From: Aphelocoma coerulescens
Taxonomy: Eukaryota; Chordata; Aves; Passeriformes; Corvidae
Assembly: GCF_041296385.1 (NCBI RefSeq)
Contig: NW_027184085.1
Coordinates: 57,942,109-58,006,108 of the forward strand
Direction of reading: 5' to 3'
Length of the DNA: 64,000 nt
Shown: positions 12,246-23,889 of the stretch, piece by piece
Layout: each line of letters starts with the position of its first letter
How positions within the stretch are numbered: position 1 is the stretch's first letter
The notes under the pieces: model-generated
Databases searched by the model: none
Told to the model about the DNA's origin: nothing
Seen by the model: only the letters and a program-made list of their open reading frames with translations
Made by a program: the position numbers and the translations under genes

Positions 12246-15200
12246 GCTTGTTTATTTCCTGATCTTTTGTAAGTCATTTGAAATAAAAAATTCTAATTTA
12301 GGATTATAGAAATCTGAGAACTATTCAAATTTTTTGTTTTGAGATAAAAAGGCTGTGTGAAGGAGCTGAGTGGAATTTCACATGGCCAAAATCTTTAGTA
12401 GGAATGTGCACATATTTAGAGTAAAGATTTGGTTGATTTAAGTAGGTTTTCTTTCCCCTTAACATGTTATGTCCAACATGATCTTAAAACATTGTTGCAA
12501 GAGAGATCAAATAAAATTTTTTGAGATGTTGCCAGGAATTTGAATCTTTCACCAGATATTTTATATTATGCTACTGTTTTCATTTGAACCTAGTACTTCT
12601 GGTGTCTGTAGTATATGTGTGGTTTTGTTGTGACTGCAAGTAGCAGCAGTTCTAAGAACAAACTGAAATGCCTGCTCTACTCTCTGCATTCTCTCCCTCT
12701 TTTATATCTCTTTTCTTTCTTCCTCTTTCCCTTATAAATAGCCAAAATTCACTAGAAGGAGAGTAGGCTGGAAGAAACTATAAGAAATGAAGCAACTGCC
12801 GATGCAGTGTTGAGGAAAGGGGTGCTGAACAACATCTGGCCCTGCAGTTCCCTCACTTCAGCAGGAAGGAGTCTCTAGGGATTCTACAGTGGTTGTGAGT
12901 TTTGGGGTTTTTTCCCCCATCTGTGTGTATATCTTGATCCCTGGGCCCGAAGACTAATTAGGTGTTTGAAAAGTATGGACAGCCTGGAAAATGAAGACAT
13001 AGGAACTAAATTATAGACAGTATTTCTATACCAACAGTAGCAAGTAACTTTCCAACTACTATGCAGTGTAAGCTTGCATGGAAAGTAAAAAAAAAGCACC
13101 CTTATTTCTGGAAAAATATGGATGGAGAGATTTTCAAAGAGACTGGAACCTCAGTATTTAGGTGTCTGAGTTCAGATAATTCACAGAGACTGACTTTTAG
13201 TCAGTGTATATTTGATTGTAAAGTCTAATTAAGCAGAATATAGTCTTGACTGCCTAATGGTTAAACTGACTGGTGTCTGCAGTAACTCTGGCTCAAACTG
13301 TTGCTTGTCTTCCATTTTGCACTTTTATAAAATAAAAGTACTTTACTTTTGTAAGTTGGTCCTGTCTATTTTCTTCTACTGGTATTTGAAAGACCACTGG
13401 CAAGTCCTCATGTCCAGCTGTTTGCTAGATCAGCTTGATGTAATTAAACAATGTTTTGATGAATTTGGTAAAAGACTTAAGGTGTGTTCAGGATTTCAAG
13501 ACCATATTAACCCTCCAATATTTATAACACTATTGTATATAGAGGGTGTTTCTCATGGGGAGTGTTATGTCTATCATAAGCCTGAGGTTGTCCAAGAAAA
13601 TATTTCATACCTCCAGAGAAATACAAGTGGTCCCTGTAAATGACAAGTGGAGATAATGGGCTCAGTATTTGCAAAAAAATGCCTCAGATTTTCTGCTGGA
13701 CTCTTTGTGACTCTCTGTGTTTCCACTGTACATTTTGGGTAACCTGAAGATGTTCCTAGAAAGATGGAGACAGTAACTTCATTCTCTTCTGCTGAAACCC
13801 TTGATATGAAATAATCCTCCCTTTTAACTTGGATATATGAGTTCATTGAGTGGACAGAAATAAGGAAGGAAGAAAAGTTACCATCCCAGCAGCAATTTTA
13901 AATTGTATGCATGAATGAATTTATGAGAATTAATAACATGAAATACACTAGGATTGTTTTGTTATCCTTATTGTTATGAAAAGACAAGTAGCAATAGGTG
14001 AGATTGTCTAGTTTCCTCAGTAATAAGTACTATATATTAGAGCTTAGATTTGGCATTCCCCAGATAATTTTTGCAGCAATTGTACTGAAGAGAGGATAAA
14101 TTGCCTTTTGTACTTCTTTTTGAACCTACATTTATTGAAACCCCAGAAAAGCCTATGTGGTATTCTCATGCTCCTTCAAACAGGTATTTCACAGTTCTGT
14201 GTTAAGTCAACTAAGAAAATATCTGGAATTATTCTCAGGCACACATCTCTTTAAATCGATGTGAACCAGTTGATATCATTGCCAGCTGATCCTGGGCAAG
14301 GCCTTTCTGCCCCAAATGTGATAAAGAATGAAGTAATATTCCTCTAGATGGAAAGAAAATTTTATGAAGGCAAATTTTCACCACTTAAAAGGTGAACAAA
14401 TTAAGTCAAAATAGCAGTTTTATTTATGGTTTAATTAACAAGTAGATAAAATGTGCTAATGAATTAAAATAACAGCTTTTGGTAATGACATATACAGAAC
14501 AGCTAGTAGCTTGTTCCTCTATTTCCTGTAAAAATCACATAAAAATCATATGGATTTGGATAATTAATTTGCTGAGTGCTATAATGTGCTTTAAAAAGTT
14601 AAATTTATAAAACTCATATACATTTAATATAGATTTTGTATCAGTTAAGAACATTGACAGTGTAGTAGGATACCACTGGATGTAATATGATAAACAGGAA
14701 ACTTTTCTGGTGTTAAAAATTCATCAGAGTGAAGCAGTGGCTTCTCTAATTGGCCTATTAACTTAAATATGTAGTGAGAATGAGCATGGTCCAGAAAACT
14801 GAGAGGTATCAGGAGCTGTTTGATTTGAATATTTTTGGGGATCTGCAAATCATTAATACACTTATCTTCAGATTATTATACTTTATATTTAAGTTTTCTT
14901 TTTTTAAATAATTGGAAGCAAGTAATGATCATGTTTGGGAGAATATATTGATATTTTCTGTAAAATCTGGATAAATATGTTACACAGCGTTCTACTCTGG
15001 ACTTTATTTTTTTGCCTCTTTTCTCACCCTCTTGAATTCAGCTATATATGAAAGAGAAAAAAGTTTCATTTTCACCTATATCAGTTCAGTATCTAGTCAC
15101 GAAAATGGGTGTGTAAGAAAAAGAAGTGGGGATGACTGACAGAGGCAGGAGGTGCTGCACTACTTCTGCAGTGTGCTGGTTTAAAAAGCTCATGAGCCTG

Positions 15201-17287
15201 AGCTACAAGACTGCAATTCAAGATAAAAATTTATTCGGTTTTACTTATAATTTTGCACAGCTGCTGCTGTGAAGATCTGTGAAGATCTTTTTGAAGACTA
15301 TAGAAAAAACTTCTGTGGAGAATTTGTATTAGGAAGCCATCTCATATATTGTAAACCATCTTTTACTATATTAAAAGAATTACAATCACATAATGAGAGC
15401 AGAACAGTGATGAATATGCAGATTTTTTCTTGTGTAATGGCTATTAAGTGCTAGTGACCCCATCAAATGAAAAACTAAAGAACTCACAAAGCAGTTTTCT
15501 TTAACTTTTTCATAAATTAAAATTTATATTTCAAAATATTTTTTGCTATGTATGCCTGTCAGTTTGTTTTTACTCTTAGAATAGGCTGGAAAAATAGATG
15601 TACAAAATGTTGGGTGTTGTGCCCAGAATACCTGTCCATCTCTACCGTGCCTTTTCAACAAGGAGACTCTTATTTCTTTTAAGCTTTGCCAGCTACATTT
15701 ATCTGCTCAGAGCTTTCTATATAGCATTTTCAGCAATGTCTTCTGTCAACGATAAATCATTGTATACTATCTGGATACATTCACTAGAGCTGAATTCAGT
15801 GCATAATTTGAATACAGAAATAGTAAATTCCTTCAGGAACAATTCTATGAGGAAAATAGAATTTCATCCCTCTCCACCCTATGAGTTTGTGATTATTTTC
15901 AATGTTTATTTTAAACTGAAAATGGTACAGAAGCTGTCTTCTCAGTAGTGTTTCTAATGACATTGCAAGCTATTGGGAAACAGAAAAGTATTTTCAAGCA
16001 AGTATCTGTTGTGAAAAAAAGCCATTGATATTAACTTAAAGAGTAATTGAGGGATCAGCTTGATTATTGAGATTGGAGGAAAGAATCTAATGCTCATTCG
16101 TGAGTAAATTTTTCTTGTGGAATGACATCTCAGTAAGTGGGAAAGATTTCAGCAAGGGCCATGCAGTTTGGTGTAAGATTATTATGAATGTCTTAGAGGA
16201 ACAATATGACACCTCTGTCAGCTACAAATATGGACTGTGGTGGGAGCAGAGAGTAATAAATAAATGTACAAAGAGCGATGAAATCTCAAGAAGAATCATT
16301 AAACAAGGTTATACAAACGATTGATGGGTAGCTAGACAGGGGAAGGTTTCTGTTTCTTATCTTCATAAATTATTGGAGTATTTTAAAAAGCAGCTCTAAT
16401 TAAAACACAATAACTTTCTAACTTAAATTAAAACTTAAATAACTTTCTTGGGACTTGGTATTTTTGTTGTGAGATATGGTTAAATCATAATGAATTAAAA
16501 ATTAATTTGAAAAAATTACCAAGTAGAGAATCTGGTTTAACAACATTAAGAGTTATTTGACAGGTATCTTTTAGAAATGATCTCAGATTTTTTCAGTATA
16601 AGTTATAGTCTAACTAGTGACCTTTTAAAAGTTGTGGCTTGATCTATCTTTATTAATTTCCATTTTATTATATACTGTGGGTAAAATGCACCTTTTAAAT
16701 CAGAAGGTTCAGGGTATGGAAATATACAAGTTAGCAAGATAGGACAAAACTGAAGCTCAGTGGGATGCTGTTTTGGACAACACATATTAAAACATTTTTC
16801 TGAAGAAAATTGCAACTTTCTGTTGAGAAATAACTTAAACAATCTTTTTTGTCAGTGTAAAATGGTAATGATTTGCTTTTCAAATATTTTTTTTTTATGA
16901 AAAATATAGTCTCTGTAGTCCTGTCATGTATAAAGACACTTAATGAGATAAACAGCATTCCATATTTTGCTTATACACTGGGGGTAACACTGTACATGAC
17001 TCTCAATGAAATTATGATTTTATAATTAAACCAGGAGACAAAGCAACTTTTTTTCCAAAATGACATCAAAGGACAGTAGCTTAGTCAGTTGGAAAGACTT
17101 GTGACTGTAACATTACTCCAACGTTCAGGATTCTTCATGTAGGGGTGTGGTGAACATGGGAATTCTCTGTAGCTTCATCCCTTTCAAATAGAAAACCTGT
17201 GACTTTCCTCTCTATGAAGAGAGAAGACTCCTGATGGCTTTTATGTGCTTGTTAAAGTTAAGTAATGACCCTAAAGTTCTGCAGATA
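12246..17287. other. Host sequence left of the provirus, no gene recognised
   Basis: AT-rich DNA with chance frames only. The longest are 13257-13643 (128 codons, +) and 15598-15948 (116 codons, +); neither shows a domain, transmembrane pattern of interest or homology that I recognise. The provirus target site ends this segment. Confidence 0.55.
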
Positions 17288-17291
17288 AATG
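17288..17291. repeat. Target-site duplication, left copy (AATG)
   Basis: AATG directly precedes the TG terminus at 17292 and recurs at 27854-27857 directly after the CA terminus. A 4-bp duplication is the size made by gammaretroviral integrases. A fifth A is shared by chance or microhomology. Confidence 0.9.
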
Positions 17292-18048
17292 TGTGAGGAA
17301 TGAGACAACTCTTTTTAGAAATTAAAACAATTTATTAAAACAGAAAAATTGAAAAATTGCAAAAAAAAACCCTAACAAAATATAAAAATTTTGGATCCTG
17401 ATGGCTCGAGAGATATGCCCCAGGAGCGCAGGGATTCAGGAGCTTTAGGCTTAAGACAGCTCTGAACCTCAGGTAGAGAAAAAAATAAACTTGCAGTTTA
17501 GGCTGGTCAAAAAGAAATCTATTTCTAAAAGCCCCTAGAAAGGGGTAGGCTTCTCCAGCACTGCCTTAGCAAGCTGGAGAGGAAGGGAAAAAAGAGAGTG
17601 GGCGTGTCTTCTCTTACACTTTTATAGCTTTTGCTCCGCCCACAGTCCGCCCACAGCCCACCCACAGTCCACCCCCCTGGTTCAAGGCGGTTGGTGTTTT
17701 CCCCTTGACAGACCACCTCTGTCCACCAATGGCTCCTCCTGGTCAGAGGGGTGATATCAGTTGAGATAAGGGTCATGTGCTTATGGGGGGCTGGGCTGTT
17801 TGTTGCAACTGGGGTTTTTTTAAAATCTGCCTTGAAACCAAGATACAAGTAAAACATAAAAATACATTCCACACATCTTAAAACACTTGTAAAGGTATAC
17901 AGTAAACACAGGAAGACCATAAAAGCTTGATTATTGTACCTGGACTGATGGATTGATTTTAACATTCAATTTAAAAATATTAAGCTCAAATTAATTAAGG
18001 CACTTAATATGCAAAGACCAAGCACAAATAGGGATTTCATGTATGACA
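17292..18048 (-). repeat. 3' LTR of the provirus (757 bp)
   Basis: It is the same length as the 5' LTR and identical to it by eye except at the C/A difference next to a poly-A run near 17370. On the minus strand it runs from TGTCATACATG to ATTCCTCACA. It holds the TATA-like CTATAAAAG at 17619-17627, a cluster of GC boxes just upstream of it (17636-17676), and AATAAA at 17331-17336. It provides the polyadenylation site of the viral RNA. Confidence 0.96.
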
Positions 18049-18050
18049 AG

Positions 18051-18064
18051 TCCCCCCTTTTTCT
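18051..18064 (-). other. Polypurine tract
   Basis: On the minus strand this reads AGAAAAAGGGGGGA, two bases before the TGTCAT start of the 3' LTR. That is the position and composition of the plus-strand DNA primer of retroviruses. The two bases between (CT) fit the dinucleotide removed by integrase. Confidence 0.93.
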
Positions 18065-18092
18065 CTTATGCTCACATCTTTGGTCTTTGCAT

Positions 18093-20105
18093 TTAAGTGG
18101 AGGTGGATAACTCTTCAGGGATAGATTCAAGCTCTTTAAAACTGTCCCACACTTGCTGGGCAATTTTTCTCTCCTTTCTAGTTTTCTTATTGTTACTTTT
18201 ATTGATATGCATAATCTTTTGAGCGAATGGTGGACGCTGCTGTTGTCCTTGAAGATCCTGGATCAGTGGCATGCTTTGGACGACAGTGGTGATTAGACGG
18301 ATGAAACAAGGGATTAAACAAGGGAGAAAAATAAGTCCTGTAAGGGAAAGTCCAACAATAATTAAAGCTTTCTTCCACCATTGTCCTTGGAAAATATTTT
18401 CCCACCATTCAGAAGTGATCAAGGGCTGCCATTTCTGCACTGGAACATGGGCTAGTTTCCTGATGTTTTGGGTAATCTTGGTGATGGCTTCACCGTGATC
18501 ATCAATATGGATGCAGCAGTCTGAGGTGTTAAACTTGCCGCATACTCCACCTTCTTCAGCTAGTAAATAGTCCAATGCCAGCCTATTTTGGTACACGGCT
18601 GCTCGAGTTTGCCCTTGCTGTGTGTTAAGTAGTTCAAGAGCAAGAGAGGTCTCATTAGTGATTACCTCAATTAGTGCTTGCAGTCTGATGATCCGGTTTA
18701 GCATGTAGATGGGAGTTCGGTACCCCCAGCTCCCATCCTGTGCCCATGTTGCAGGTCCATAAGTCTCTAGGATCCTCTCAGGTGGCCACTCTTCTTCTCC
18801 CCATCTCTGGGTCCCTCCTATTACATGTCTCTTAGTACGGAAAAGTTCATCATAAAGGGAGATTCCAAGGTGGGCTCCAGCGTTTTCAGCAAGTAGGAAG
18901 AAGTTTGGTTGAATGGCTCCAAGAGTGCAGCTCCCTTTCCAGCGAGGTGGTAAGTTGGAATAAGCTCGGTTACCACAGATCCAGTAGAGGTCTTGTGGTG
19001 CTTCCCAGAAGTGGGGTTGTATACTTGCTGCTGTAATCCAGTACTTGGAAATTTGTGGCAGGACAGAATATGGATTTCCTTGATCCCAGCACTGCCAGAG
19101 TTTTTTAACAGGATTCAAAATGCAATTTTTGTTTTTAACCTTTTCTGCAGACCAGAATACATCTGGTTCTTGAGGTATCCACCAATGTTTTTGCCCATCA
19201 GTTACCAGGTACCTTTTGCATATTGTCTCACCAACTTCTTTTAAAAATTTTCTTCCTTTCCTCCAGATGCATTCTTCTCCAATAACAGTATTGCTTAGCA
19301 GCCAGGTTTCATTGTCATGTCTGGTTGTGGGGGAGAGATTACTCAGTCGGAGTAAATCGGGGGGTCCAAGACTGACTCCCCGCCAAGGCCAACTCTCCGA
19401 TTCTAAAGTTCCTCCGCACACCCAGCAATTTGTTAAATTTAGCTGCTGTCCAATCCTTTCTGCCAGGTCAATAAACAAGTTTTTCCTTGACATCAAAGGA
19501 TTGTTTTCTTTTTGTTTTTCCTTTTCTTCTATGACCACCTCTTGGATCAGATCAGTGTCATAGGTCTTTCTTTTTAACAAATCTTCTGTCTTGGTTATGT
19601 ATCTAAAATTGAAACAGAGCCAATCGTCTTGGGAGGGACACTCTCCCTTCTGCTTATGTATTTGGGTGCCAATGTTTTTGCCAATCCAGTACTTGTGACC
19701 TTTTTCTGAGCAGATACTCAACCTTGTTATGTTGTAACAAGATGGATTAACATAAGTATGTGCTCGGAAAAAGTGTCGAATTTGAAATGAGCCTCCTTCT
19801 GCCTGGTACACAGTCTTGTAACATCTGTTACAGCGGCTGTCGGCTGCTTGTGTAAAGGGAGGCCAGAGGACCCAGAGACAGATGACACTCAGTAGCAGGA
19901 TGTTGCTCACTTTCCCCTTTAGGCATACCCGAGAGGAGCTGTCAGCATTTGGGTTGCCTCTGCTGGTGGGGGTTGTCATCTTTGCTTCTTTTGTCCTTTC
20001 TTTAGGCATCTCACCTTCAGATGGTTCTTCAGTGACCTCAGGCTTCTGGAAACTCATGGTTATTTTAGGGTTGGCCTTGTCAAAGATTAGAGTTATCGTG
20101 CCCAT
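18093..20105 (-). CDS. env: Envelope glycoprotein, gammaretrovirus-like (670 aa, intact)
   Basis: Env is the surface and fusion protein of the provirus, made from a spliced RNA and inserted in the membrane. The ATG at 20105 has a good context (A at -3, G at +4). A hydrophobic signal segment sits unusually deep, at residues 67-82. The SU subunit has a CWVC motif at 227-230, the CXXC type that forms a labile disulfide with TM, and a conserved WICG...LPPRWKGSC block at 375-393. An RTKR furin-type site is at 423-426. TM has heptad-rich helices (465-515), a cysteine motif C522...C530-C531, and an anchor at about 580-605 with a tail of about 65 residues. Odd points are the long leader, seven rather than six residues between the TM cysteines, and no clear hydrophobic stretch right after the cleavage site. 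No stop or frameshift is seen. Confidence 0.95.
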   Translation of the reverse strand: MGTITLIFDKANPKITMSFQKPEVTEEPSEGEMPKERTKEAKMTTPTSRGNPNADSSSRVCLKGKVSNILLLSVICLWVLWPPFTQAADSRCNRCYKTVYQAEGGSFQIRHFFRAHTYVNPSCYNITRLSICSEKGHKYWIGKNIGTQIHKQKGECPSQDDWLCFNFRYITKTEDLLKRKTYDTDLIQEVVIEEKEKQKENNPLMSRKNLFIDLAERIGQQLNLTNCWVCGGTLESESWPWRGVSLGPPDLLRLSNLSPTTRHDNETWLLSNTVIGEECIWRKGRKFLKEVGETICKRYLVTDGQKHWWIPQEPDVFWSAEKVKNKNCILNPVKKLWQCWDQGNPYSVLPQISKYWITAASIQPHFWEAPQDLYWICGNRAYSNLPPRWKGSCTLGAIQPNFFLLAENAGAHLGISLYDELFRTKRHVIGGTQRWGEEEWPPERILETYGPATWAQDGSWGYRTPIYMLNRIIRLQALIEVITNETSLALELLNTQQGQTRAAVYQNRLALDYLLAEEGGVCGKFNTSDCCIHIDDHGEAITKITQNIRKLAHVPVQKWQPLITSEWWENIFQGQWWKKALIIVGLSLTGLIFLPCLIPCFIRLITTVVQSMPLIQDLQGQQQRPPFAQKIMHINKSNNKKTRKERKIAQQVWDSFKELESIPEELSTST

Positions 20106-20207
20106 AATTTTGGAGTCTGATTGGACTGTTATTGGAAGAGAATGCTGGCTTCAAATGGAGCCTTACTATACAGTTGATGTGACAATATGGTTGTGTGAAG
20201 GCAGAAT

Positions 20208-20233
20208 CTGTAAAAGGGAATAACAAAGAACAG
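20208..20233 (-). promoter_or_regulatory. Probable env splice acceptor
   Basis: On the minus strand a pyrimidine-rich tract (CTTTGTTATTCCCTTTTACAG) ends in AG at 20208, about 100 nt upstream of the env ATG and in the gap between pol and env. This fits the single spliced env RNA of simple retroviruses. Prediction by eye only. Confidence 0.7.
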
Positions 20234-20376
20234 AATTAACAGCAAAATATTTTCAACTTAGTTTAACAACTTGTAGCTAGCACTTATTACTGAGGTATAA
20301 CTGGGGAAGAACTGGGAGTACAGGATTTTATTAACTTGGAGTGAGGGATGCTGAGTGGAGCTTTCAAACAGGGTGT

Positions 20377-23300
20377 TTAGTTTGATGGTTTGTCTGGAGG
20401 TTTCTTCTCTTCAATTGGTGGTGTTACTGGACCCTTCACCCTCTTGACATGCGTCCAGCCCTTCTCAAATGTCCGGACAGCTGTTTCAGTGGTTAGCTGG
20501 ACCTGAAATGGACCTTCCCAGGATGGGGTTAATGACTTTTCTTTCCAGGATTTTATTAACACCCAGTCACCTGGATTGATGTGATGTAAATTAAAATCAA
20601 GTGGGGGAGTTTGTGGTAGAAAACCTCTTTCCCTTAGCAACTCTAGATTTTTGGCAATTATCTGTACATATTGTTGTACATTGGTGTTTCCACACTCTTT
20701 CACATTCAACTCTTGTGGTGTAGCAAGGTAGGGTAATCCATACAACATCTCATATGGTGAACAACCCAAATCAGATCTTGGCTGTGTCCTAATTCTAAGA
20801 AGAGCAAGTGGAAGGCATTTTACCCAGGTCCATTTTGTTTCCAGCATTAATTTTGTGAGGGTGTTCTTGATTGTCTGGTTCATCCGTTCCACTCTCCCAG
20901 AGCTCTGTGGATGCCACGGGGTGTGTAATCTCCAATTTGTTCCTAATTGCTGAGCCAATTGTTGTACAATTTGGGAGGTAAAATGAGTACCTCGATCTGA
21001 ATCTATGCGGTGGACTATCCCATACCGGGGGATAATTTGCTCGAGGATCACCTTACTCACTGTCTGGGCTGTTGCATTGACAGTTGGAATAGCTTCCACC
21101 CAGTGGGTAAGGTGATCAACGATTACCAATAGGTATTTCCACCTCTGGACAGGAGGCATTTCTGTAAAGTCAATTTGAATGTTTTGGAAAGGCCTGATTG
21201 CTAATTCAATTCCTCCGCCCGTGTTCTTTTTCATTACCTTTTTGTTAACTTTTTGACAGATTACACAGTCCCGGGTTATTTGGTTGGCTATTTCATAAAC
21301 ACCAGTGCATCCAAAGGTTCTGAGATAGTGATCCGCCAGAGCCTTTGAACCCCAATGATTGCTTTGGTGGATATTTTGTAGAATTTCTCGGGTTAAATTT
21401 TTGTTTAAAATTTGGCGTTTATCTGGTAAATACCAGCGACCTTGAGAATCCTCATTAGCTCCAATTAAAACTAATTTCTGTTTTTCCTGATCAGTAAAAA
21501 TGGGCGTGGGTAAAATGTTAGTTTGTGGAATAGTGTCAGATGTGGTGGTGTTAGTTGGAAGTTGGTTTACTTCCATCACTTTTACCTCTTCTTCCACTGC
21601 TGCTTCTTTTGCTGCCAAGTCTGCTAGGTTGTTCCCCCGAGCTTCTTTTGTGGTTCCCGATTGATGACCTGGAATATGCACCACTGAGATCACCTGAGGC
21701 AGTTGCAGTGCTTTTAGAATTTTTAGGATCAATTCCTTATGTAGGATATCTTTCCCTTTGGTGTTTAGGAACCCTCTTTCGGACCAGATTTTTCCAAAGG
21801 TGTGGACTACGCCATAAGCGTATCTGGAGTCAGTGTAAATGGTCCCAATGCTTCCAGCTAGTCGGTGGAGTGCTTTTTCTAGGGCATAGAGCTCACAGAC
21901 CTGAGCTGACCAGGTCGGTGGCAATCTGCCCTTTTCTAGCACACACATTTGGTGTCCATCGACCACTGAATAGCCAGAGCATCGTTTTCCATCCACCACT
22001 CGAGATGACCCGTCAATGAAGAGGATTTCCCCTTCATTGAGAGGACAGTCCACCAGGTCCTCTCTGACTTTTGTTTGGATGTCAATTATTTCAATGCAAT
22101 TGTGTTCAATTTCTTTTTCTGATGGGGTCCCATAAAGAAATTGAGCTGGATTTTGGTGTGTACACACAACTAACCTCAGGTGGTCTGAGTGCATGAGAAT
22201 GGCTTCATATTTGACTATTCTTGGATCAGTTAACCACTCTGCAGCCCTGTGAGCTAAAATGGTTTTGATTGAGTGTGGTGTATGCACTGTCAAGTCTCCA
22301 CCAAAAATGAGTTTTTGACTCTCCGAGACCAGAACAGCTGCTGCGGCGATGGACTGGATGCAGACGGGCCATCCTCTGGACACTGGATCCAGTAATTTGG
22401 AAAGAAAAGCCACTGGCTTCCTGACTCCTCCCCACTCCTGGGTCAAGACGCCATAGGCAATTCCCTTCTCCACATTAACAAATAGATCGAAGGGTTTTTC
22501 TAGTGAAGGAAGGCTTAAAACAGGTGCTTTTGTTAATTTCTCTTTCAGATTTTGTAATTTTTGTGTGTCTGAATTAGTCCAATTAAAAGGTTCTTCTTCT
22601 ATTAGTTTTTCATATAAAAATTTGGCAGATTGTGAATACTGATCAATCCACAGTCTGCAGTATCCAAATAGGCCTAATAATTGCCGGATTTCTCGTTTTG
22701 AAGTTGGAGGTGGTAGATTTAGGATTCCTTCTACTCTTTCAGCACTGAGTTTTTTTGTGCCATGGCCAATTAGATGTCCCAAATACTTCACCTCCTGTAG
22801 CACAAATTGTAATTTAGGTTTTGACACCCTCAGCCCGTTCCTCCCTAGAAAATTCAGTAACTGAATTGTAGCAGTTCTTACCGTAGACTCCTGTTCCCCA
22901 GAGAGGAGCAGGTCGTCTACGTACTGAGTTACCTGAATCCCTTCGGGTGGAGAAAAGGAACTTAGCAAATCTTCTAGCGCTTGGCCAAAGAGTGTGGGTG
23001 ACTCGGTGTAACCTTGAGGCAGGCGAGTCCAGCGCAGCTGCTGCTTCCGTCCAGTGTCCGGATCCTCCCAGGTAAATGCAAAGATGTCTCTGCAATGAGA
23101 ATCTAGAGGACATGACCAGAAAGCATCTTTAAGGTCAATAACAGAGAACCAGGCATGTGCTGGGGGTACCCGACTCAGGAGTGTATAGGGGTCCTGCACC
23201 AGTGGGTACCTGGTTTGGACTCTCTTATTGACCTCACGCAGATCTTGTACAAGCCGGAATGACTTATCTGGTTTCTGGACAGCCAAAATTGGAGTGTTGT

Positions 23301-23889
23301 AACTGGATTTGCAGGTCTCAAGAATTCCATCTTGTAATAAGTCCATGATAACAGGCTTCAGGCCCTTTCTTTTGTCCTTGGAGAGGGGATATTGTGGTAC
23401 ACGTACTGGCTGGCTATTTGGGAGCAACTCAATTGTTAGAGGTGTGATGTCCATTTTTCCCCGGTTGCCAGGTTTGGCCCACACTACCGGGTCAATGTGT
23501 TGCTCATCTACTAAAGATAAAACAAACAATTTAGTGGTCATTTTTCCACCCTGCGGTACCACCCCAACCCTCAGAGGTATTTGGAAGTCACGTCCTAAAA
23601 GATTGATCCCAGCTTGAGGTAGGTATAGCACATCCCCTGTATGGGTACGTCCTTGTATGGAAAGGGTTACATTTTTAATTACAGGAACAGCAAAGCTTTC
23701 ACCATTAGCACCATATATATCTAATGTATCTTGAGAAATAAAACATCCTGGAGGTGTTTCAGTGACACAGGTTCTTTCAGCACCTGTGTCCACTAAAAAC
23801 TCCACTTGTTGTCTCTGGGGTCCAGCTTCTAATTTTATCAAGGGCTCTTTAAGATGTTTTTGCCCCAGAGAATAAAGCCCCTGACCCCT
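20377..23889 (-). CDS. pol: Pro-Pol polyprotein (protease, RT, RNase H, integrase), intact
   Basis: It encodes the viral enzymes as a readthrough extension of Gag. It lies in the gag frame and is open for 1170 codons from the base after the gag UGA; there is no upstream ATG, so no separate start is expected. Residues from that point: protease DTGA at 34-37; RT with LPQG at about 290 and YVDD at 323-326; RNase H acidic residues D626, E666, D687 and D757; integrase zinc finger H841, H845, C875, C878; catalytic D907, D965, E1001, which is D,D-35-E; and a C-terminal GPF motif near 1126, typical of gammaretroviral integrases. No dUTPase is seen. Every catalytic residue I looked for is present. It ends in TAA 271 bp before env starts. 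Confidence 0.96.
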   Translation of the reverse strand, partial: RGQGLYSLGQKHLKEPLIKLEAGPQRQQVEFLVDTGAERTCVTETPPGCFISQDTLDIYGANGESFAVPVIKNVTLSIQGRTHTGDVLYLPQAGINLLGRDFQIPLRVGVVPQGGKMTTKLFVLSLVDEQHIDPVVWAKPGNRGKMDITPLTIELLPNSQPVRVPQYPLSKDKRKGLKPVIMDLLQDGILETCKSSYNTPILAVQKPDKSFRLVQDLREVNKRVQTRYPLVQDPYTLLSRVPPAHAWFSVIDLKDAFWSCPLDSHCRDIFAFTWEDPDTGRKQQLRWTRLPQGYTESPTLFGQALEDLLSSFSPPEGIQVTQYVDDLLLSGEQESTVRTATIQLLNFLGRNGLRVSKPKLQFVLQEVKYLGHLIGHGTKKLSAERVEGILNLPPPTSKREIRQLLGLFGYCRLWIDQYSQSAKFLYEKLIEEEPFNWTNSDTQKLQNLKEKLTKAPVLSLPSLEKPFDLFVNVEKGIAYGVLTQEWGGVRKPVAFLSKLLDPVSRGWPVCIQSIAAAAVLVSESQKLIFGGDLTVHTPHSIKTILAHRAAEWLTDPRIVKYEAILMHSDHLRLVVCTHQNPAQFLYGTPSEKEIEHNCIEIIDIQTKVREDLVDCPLNEGEILFIDGSSRVVDGKRCSGYSVVDGHQMCVLEKGRLPPTWSAQVCELYALEKALHRLAGSIGTIYTDSRYAYGVVHTFGKIWSERGFLNTKGKDILHKELILKILKALQLPQVISVVHIPGHQSGTTKEARGNNLADLAAKEAAVEEEVKVMEVNQLPTNTTTSDTIPQTNILPTPIFTDQEKQKLVLIGANEDSQGRWYLPDKRQILNKNLTREILQNIHQSNHWGSKALADHYLRTFGCTGVYEIANQITRDCVICQKVNKKVMKKNTGGGIELAIRPFQNIQIDFTEMPPVQRWKYLLVIVDHLTHWVEAIPTVNATAQTVSKVILEQIIPRYGIVHRIDSDRGTHFTSQIVQQLAQQLGTNWRLHTPWHPQSSGRVERMNQTIKNTLTKLMLETKWTWVKCLPLALLRIRTQPRSDLGCSPYEMLYGLPYLATPQELNVKECGNTNVQQYVQIIAKNLELLRERGFLPQTPPLDFNLHHINPGDWVLIKSWKEKSLTPSWEGPFQVQLTTETAVRTFEKGWTHVKRVKGPVTPPIEEKKPPDKPSN

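Noticed and set aside
13257..13643. 128-codon plus-strand frame
   Set aside because: It starts at an ATG, but the sequence shows no family resemblance or motif; treated as chance.
15598..15948. 116-codon plus-strand frame with hydrophobic N-terminal part
   Set aside because: It lies in AT-rich DNA, has no recognisable domain and no supporting splice or promoter context; length is within chance for this window.
17287..17291. Five-base target duplication AAATG for the provirus
   Set aside because: The fifth A also belongs to the LTR terminus CA on the other side, so only AATG can be counted securely; four bases also fits the gammaretroviral type.
21555..22019. 154-codon plus-strand frame rich in Leu
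   Set aside because: It is antisense to the RNase H part of pol and is explained by the pol coding sequence.
23839..23841. TTG at 23841 as a separate pol start
   Set aside because: The frame is open back to the gag UGA, and retroviruses of this type make Pol only as a Gag-Pol fusion.
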